DNA from: Streptomyces ureilyticus
GTDB lineage: Bacteria; Actinomycetota; Actinomycetes; Streptomycetales; Streptomycetaceae
Assembly: GCF_011045025.1 (NCBI RefSeq)
Contig: NZ_JAAKZX010000093.1
Location: forward strand, 1-35,347
Length of the DNA stretch: 35,347 nt
Direction of reading: 5' to 3'
In this document: positions 31,304 to 35,347 of the stretch, one piece after another
Numbering within the stretch: position 1 is the first letter of the stretch
Layout: each line of letters begins with the position of its first letter
Notes under the pieces: generated by a model
The model's database searches: none
Told to the model about the DNA's origin: nothing
What the model saw: only the letters and a program-made list of their open reading frames with translations
Made by a program: the position numbers and the translations under genes

Positions 31304-34105
31304 TCAGGGCAGGGTCTGTTCGGCCCAGATGATCTTGCCGGTGGGGGTGTAGCGGGTACCCCAGCGCTCGGCGAGCTGCGCGACGAGGAACAGACCGCGC
31401 CCGCCCTCGTCGGTCGTGGCCGCGTACCGCAGATGGGGAGAGGTGCTGCTGCTGTCGAAGACCTCGCAGATCAGGCTCCGGTCGCGCAGCATCCGGACAC
31501 GGATGGGTCCGCTGCTGTAGCGGATCGCGTTGGTGACCAGCTCACTGAGTATCAGCTCCGTCACGAACGCCAATTCGTCCAGCCCCCACTCCGTCAGCTG
31601 CCGGGTGACAGATTCGCGTACGTCGGCGACGGCCGCCGGATCGGAGGGCACCTGCCAGTCGGCGATCCGGTCCGCCGACAGCGCACTGGTACGCGCGACG
31701 ATCAGCGCGATGTCGTCGCTCTGCCGAGCGGGAAGCATCGCGTCGAGTACGACCCGGCAGGTGTCCTCCGGCGACCTGTCGGCCCCGGCCAGTGCGGTGC
31801 GCAGCAGCTCGAGCCCGACGTCGATGTCCCGTTCCCGGTCCTCGACGAGCCCGTCCGTGTAGAGAACGAGACGGCTGCCCTCGGCCAGCTCGAGGTCGGC
31901 CGTCTCGAACGGCAGACCCCCGAGCCCGAGCGGCAGACCCGCCGGAACCTCCGGGAACTCCACGCTGCCGTCGGGCCGGATCAGCGCCGGCTGCGGATGG
32001 CCGGCACGGGCCACGCTGCACTGCCGCGAGACCGGATCGTAGATCGCGTACAGACAGGTGGCGCCGGTGATCGCGGCACCGCTGTCCACCGCCTCGTCCT
32101 GATCGATACGGGCGACCAACTCGTCGAGAAGTCCCAGGAGTTCATGGGGCGGCAGATCCAGGGCGGAGAAGTTGTGCACCGCCGTACGCAGCCGCCCCAT
32201 CGTGGCCGCGGCGTGCAGACCGTGGCCGACGACATCGCCCACGACCAGGGCGACCCGCGCGCCGGGCAGCGGCAGCACATCGAACCAGTCCCCGCCGACC
32301 CCCGCCTGCGCGGGCAGATAGCGGTAGGCGACGTCCAGGGCGTTCTGCTCGGGCAGATTGCGCGGCAGCAGGCTGCGCTGCAGTGTCTCGGCCATCGCGT
32401 GCTCGCGGGTATAGCGGCGCGCGTTGTCGATGGAGACCGCGGCCCGGGCGACCAGTTCCTCGGCCAGGGCCACCTCCTCCGTGTCGAAGGGCTCCGGCTT
32501 CTGCGAGCGCCAGAAGTTGGCCACGCCCAGCACCAGGCCTCCCACCCGCAGCGGGACGGTGATCAGCGAGTGGATTCCGTACGCGATGACCTGCTCGGTG
32601 CGTTCCAGATCCTGGGCCTGCCACCCGGGGGCGTCCTTGACGTTCGGCTCGACGACGGCATGGCCGGTGCTGAGGCTACGGGCCTGGGGCGAGGACGCGA
32701 CGAATGTGATGTGCTCGCCCACCGGGTAGAGAGGGGGATCCTTACGGATTCCGCTGAACGCCGTGCGGCGCAGATCGGTGACCTTGTTCGGCTCTTCTCC
32801 GTTCAGCACGGCGTCGGCCAGGTCCACGGTGACGAAGTCCGCGAACCGTGGGACGGCCACGTCCGCCAGCTCTCCGGCGGTGCGGGCGACGTCCAGCCCG
32901 GTGCCGATGCCCACTCCGGCGTCGTACAGCAGCCTGAGGCGTTCACGAGCCATCTCGGCCCGTCCGGACAAGGCGCGCAGGTCGGTCGTGTCGCGGAGGG
33001 TTGCGACACTGCCGGGCGGGCCTCCCTGACGGTCCGTGGGCCGCTGGTTGATCGCCAGCAGCCGCTCTCCGACCGGATGCACCTCGTCCGTGGCCACCCG
33101 TCCTGAGGCCAGGAGCCCGGCGGTGTCCGCGTCAAGGCCGAGTTCGAGAACATGCCGGCCCTCGGCGTCGGCGGGCAGGCCGAGCAGTTGCTGGGCCTCG
33201 TCATTGGCGAGCAGCAGCCGCCCCGCACCGCTGACGATGATCACTCCCTCCCGGACGGCATGCAGCACGGCGTCATGGTGCTCGTACATCCGGGTCATCT
33301 CGTACGGGCCCAGACCACGGGTCTGGCGCAGCAGCCGTCTGCTCACCAGCGCTGTCCCCGCCGTGGACAGGCCGAGTGCCGCGGCCGCCGCCGTGAGGAG
33401 GATCGGCAGCTGCCGATCCGCGACGCCACCCACATTGGCGGTCGTGATACCGGCCGACACCAGGCCCACGACCGACCCGTCGGGCGCCTTGACCGGAACC
33501 ACGGCCTGCACCAGCGGCCCGATGGTCCCCTCGATCTCCTCGGTGATCGAACGGCCGGCCAGCGCGGGCCCCATGTCCCCGACGAACTTCCTGCCGATCC
33601 TGTCCGGTTTGGGATGCGTATAGCGGGTCCCGTCGGTGTTCATCACGACGATGAAGTCGACTTCCGACCGCACGCGTGCGGTTTCGGCACGCGGCTGGAG
33701 CACAGCCGTGGGGTCGGAACCACGCAGGGCCTCACGCAGCCCCGGCGCGTTGGCGAACGTCTCGGCGACGGCGAGTGAACGGTTACGGGCCTCCTGCGTG
33801 CTGTCGTGTCGCACCTGCAGCACCAGCGCCACCACCGCGGCCACGACCAGCATCAGCACGATCACCACTTGCAGTACAAAGACCTGGCCGGCGACGCTGC
33901 GCCCGCTCAACGCCGACCGAAACCTGCCGGCCGGCTTCCGCCGCGGCCCGTCCGCGTGCGGCCATCGCTCTTCGGCAGGCCCGTGCGATACCCGCTGCGC
34001 CCGCTGCTCGTCGGCCCGGCGGGCACCGGCACGCCTGCGCCATGCGCGCAGGCCGTTGGCAGGGGATGTTGACTGAGCCTGGGTTCGACCCAAGTGGCGG
34101 AGCAT
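31304..34105 (-). CDS. Cache-PAS-GAF-SpoIIE phosphatase with C-terminal anti-sigma-type kinase domain
   Basis: A 933-residue membrane sensor. A basic tail (1-70) precedes TM1 (74-97), an external cache-like domain (about 100-222; VDFIVVMNTDGTRYTHPKPDRIG is CitA/DcuS-like) and TM2 (about 226-250). PAS (about 265-370), GAF (about 390-570) and the PP2C/SpoIIE domain (about 590-800; GGDWFDVLP, GDVVGHG, LYTDGLVEDRERD, DDIALIVAR) follow. A HATPase_c anti-sigma domain (about 815-933; LSELVTNAIRYS, DEGGRGLFLVAQLAERWG) completes the protein. It therefore joins sensor, phosphatase and anti-sigma kinase, so it could both phosphorylate and dephosphorylate a partner anti-anti-sigma factor. The start at 34105 is uncertain because the ribosome site is weak. 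Confidence 0.88.
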   Translation of the reverse strand: MLRHLGRTQAQSTSPANGLRAWRRRAGARRADEQRAQRVSHGPAEERWPHADGPRRKPAGRFRSALSGRSVAGQVFVLQVVIVLMLVVAAVVALVLQVRHDSTQEARNRSLAVAETFANAPGLREALRGSDPTAVLQPRAETARVRSEVDFIVVMNTDGTRYTHPKPDRIGRKFVGDMGPALAGRSITEEIEGTIGPLVQAVVPVKAPDGSVVGLVSAGITTANVGGVADRQLPILLTAAAAALGLSTAGTALVSRRLLRQTRGLGPYEMTRMYEHHDAVLHAVREGVIIVSGAGRLLLANDEAQQLLGLPADAEGRHVLELGLDADTAGLLASGRVATDEVHPVGERLLAINQRPTDRQGGPPGSVATLRDTTDLRALSGRAEMARERLRLLYDAGVGIGTGLDVARTAGELADVAVPRFADFVTVDLADAVLNGEEPNKVTDLRRTAFSGIRKDPPLYPVGEHITFVASSPQARSLSTGHAVVEPNVKDAPGWQAQDLERTEQVIAYGIHSLITVPLRVGGLVLGVANFWRSQKPEPFDTEEVALAEELVARAAVSIDNARRYTREHAMAETLQRSLLPRNLPEQNALDVAYRYLPAQAGVGGDWFDVLPLPGARVALVVGDVVGHGLHAAATMGRLRTAVHNFSALDLPPHELLGLLDELVARIDQDEAVDSGAAITGATCLYAIYDPVSRQCSVARAGHPQPALIRPDGSVEFPEVPAGLPLGLGGLPFETADLELAEGSRLVLYTDGLVEDRERDIDVGLELLRTALAGADRSPEDTCRVVLDAMLPARQSDDIALIVARTSALSADRIADWQVPSDPAAVADVRESVTRQLTEWGLDELAFVTELILSELVTNAIRYSSGPIRVRMLRDRSLICEVFDSSSTSPHLRYAATTDEGGRGLFLVAQLAERWGTRYTPTGKIIWAEQTLP

Positions 34106-34317
34106 GTGCCCATGTCTACACTCCCCGATGGCAGGAGGCGAGGGTGTTACCCGCTGCCGTAGCCATGGCCGCGGTTCTGGATGATCTCCGCCTGCCGCGG
34201 CGACGGCAGGCCCCGGCAGGGCGCTGTGCCGGTCTCGTTGGCTCGAAGCTCAGGCATGAGCGCCCCGGAGGACGCAGGGCGGACGCCGGGGATCGGGGTG
34301 CCAGGGTGTCGGGGTGC

Positions 34318-35172
34318 TCAGCCGAGGCACACCACGAGCAGACAGATCTCCCCTGGGGGCGTCGGGGTCGGTGAAGTGCTGGGCTGGGAGGACGTCCCCG
34401 AGTCCGTGCCACCCGTGCCGTCGGTCGCCGGGGGCGAGGACGGCTGGTCCGCTGTCCCTCCATTACCGCCCTGGTCCGTTCCGGCGGCGGGCGGGGAGTC
34501 GGTCCCCGGCCGCGGGTCCGACGTCGCGGTCGGAGCCGGCTGAGCGGGAGCTGCGGCGTCGGGCCGGGTGATCGTCCGCGTGGTCCGGCGTGCGGGGGTG
34601 GGGGACTGCTGGCGCGGAAGGTCGGCCGCGGGCGGTCGTGCCGGAGGAGTGGTGCGTGAGGACCGGTGGGTGTCGGGGTGTTGCGCTGTCGGTGTCGGCA
34701 GCGTGGGCGGTGCTGCCGGTTTCTCCGGGGCGCCCTTCTGCGTATCGTCCGGTGCCGTTGCTGCCTGGGCTCGTTCGGTGGAGGGCCGGTCCAGAGTGGC
34801 GACGGTCAGGCCGCCTCCCACGAGCGCGACGGCGGTCGCGACTACGGCTCGTCGCTTGTTCTTCTTCCATCGTGCCAGCTGGCGACGCCGCGCTGCCCGC
34901 CCTTGCGACGGGGTCTCCAGGCCGCCGGAAGGACCGGTGTGCGAGACCTCGTCCGCGCCCTCTCCGCCCGGCGCCTCGGCACGGAGGTCGCTGCCGCGCC
35001 GCGTGCGGGGGGCCGTGAACCACTCCGACGTTTCGGTCACCGCCGTGTCGGTCGTCTTCGGCAGGGCGCGGTTTTCGATCGCTGGGGGAGCGATGTCGGG
35101 GGCGTACGCGCCGCACCCCGGACACACGAGGGCGCCGTTGAGATGCCGGTGACACGAGGAGCAGTAGTCCAT
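34318..35172 (-). CDS. SCO2400-like zinc-ribbon membrane protein
   Basis: A 284-residue protein. The N-terminus MDYCSSCHRHLNGALVCPGCGAY is a CxxC-CxxC zinc ribbon that I recognise from the Streptomyces SCO2400 family. A cytosolic acidic stretch precedes a basic patch (RRRQLARWKKNKRR) and a TM helix at about 108-125 (AVVATAVALVGGGLTVATL). The remainder is an external Pro/Thr/Ser linker of about 150 residues that ends abruptly in ICLLVVCLG. This conserved Cys/Leu tail could bind a partner. Function unknown. ATG at 35172 follows AGGAAG; the frame to 35208 has no such site. Same strand as the SpoIIE gene, 212 bp upstream of it, with no visible terminator between them. Confidence 0.82.
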   Translation of the reverse strand: MDYCSSCHRHLNGALVCPGCGAYAPDIAPPAIENRALPKTTDTAVTETSEWFTAPRTRRGSDLRAEAPGGEGADEVSHTGPSGGLETPSQGRAARRRQLARWKKNKRRAVVATAVALVGGGLTVATLDRPSTERAQAATAPDDTQKGAPEKPAAPPTLPTPTAQHPDTHRSSRTTPPARPPAADLPRQQSPTPARRTTRTITRPDAAAPAQPAPTATSDPRPGTDSPPAAGTDQGGNGGTADQPSSPPATDGTGGTDSGTSSQPSTSPTPTPPGEICLLVVCLG

Positions 35173-35335
35173 GTGCGGTCTTCCTGAGTTGACGTGCCGT
35201 CGACCCACCGGGCTGCGCCCCCGGAAAAGGTCGCACGCGAGATCGAGCGGCCAGCAACGCTAACGGGGCTGCCAAAAGGCTGCGTGCAGCCCATGTGGCA
35301 TTCCTGCACAGATTCTTCGGGGGCGTGTGTTGGGG

Positions 35336-35347
35336 CTGTCTCTTATA
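35336..35347. other. Likely Tn5/Nextera mosaic-end adapter remnant
   Basis: The final 12 bases CTGTCTCTTATA are identical to the start of the Nextera transposase adapter read-through sequence. Sitting exactly at the end of the window, they are best explained as uncut adapter at a contig end, not as organism sequence. The region 35173-35335 holds the SCO2400-like promoter and no other gene I can support. Confidence 0.85.

Noticed and set aside
1..35347. tRNA, rRNA, insertion sequences, prophage, or a polyketide/peptide synthase cluster
   Set aside because: No cloverleaf, rRNA segment, transposase, integrase, or multidomain synthase was found on either strand.

Overview
The window is very GC-rich DNA with strong GC bias at third codon positions, frequent GTG starts and good Shine-Dalgarno sites. 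It carries families typical of Streptomyces: two large SpoIIE-type phosphatases, an SAV2177/DUF574-type methyltransferase, an SCO2400-like zinc-ribbon protein, ricin-lectin secreted proteins, and rare TTA (bldA) codons. I read it as a chromosomal stretch of a Streptomyces or close relative. I found 29 protein genes. I saw no rRNA, tRNA, CRISPR array, insertion sequence, phage module or NRPS/PKS cluster. The last 12 bases match the Tn5/Nextera mosaic end, so the right edge is probably a contig end with residual adapter.

Left third (1-12.5 kb). A GC-rich hairpin repeat cluster is followed by a divergent FMN reductase / TetR pair, whose shared promoter holds three copies of a GGACC-GGTCC palindrome. 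Next come a secreted ricin-PL3 pectate lyase, an APH-family kinase, and an overlapping CapA-like / degenerate metallo-beta-lactamase-like pair. A translationally coupled DUF318 permease and DUF1980/TIGR03943 partner follow. Then comes an envelope pair: a fused NodB-like/GT2 protein whose deacetylase motifs are lost, and an LCP (LytR-CpsA-Psr) ligase. A convergent acyl-CoA-dehydrogenase-like flavoprotein ends this part. The GT2, LCP and flavoprotein genes each contain a TTA codon.

Middle (12.6-23.6 kb). Here are a PAS-GAF-SpoIIE phosphatase, a small unknown gene and a hemerythrin. A three-gene operon joined by ATGA overlaps encodes a nucleotidyltransferase, a BON-like protein and a metallophosphoesterase. 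Beside it is a single-chain membrane protein that joins a sigma-factor-like region, a zinc anti-sigma-like finger, one membrane segment and an external ricin lectin. A compact metal-homeostasis cluster follows: a P1B-4-type ATPase, an ArsR/SmtB repressor and a 100-residue protein with about 27 histidines. The three promoters of this cluster share a 22-bp motif, NAYATG-N10-CATRTG, which I propose as the ArsR operator.

Right third (23.6-35.3 kb). This holds a membrane Ser/Thr kinase with a perfect 36-bp palindrome just upstream, a coiled-coil protein, an SAV2177-type methyltransferase and a PL1 pectate lyase with a TTA codon. A soluble transhydrogenase (sthA) follows; the last 22 bp of its coding sequence are repeated three times in tandem. 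A cache-PAS-GAF-SpoIIE-HATPase phosphatase and an SCO2400-like protein end the window.

The strongest candidates for undescribed biology are the metal regulon with its shared operator and histidine-rich protein, the sigma/anti-sigma/lectin fusion, the pseudo-deacetylase GT2, the three-gene ATGA operon, and the 36-bp palindrome.
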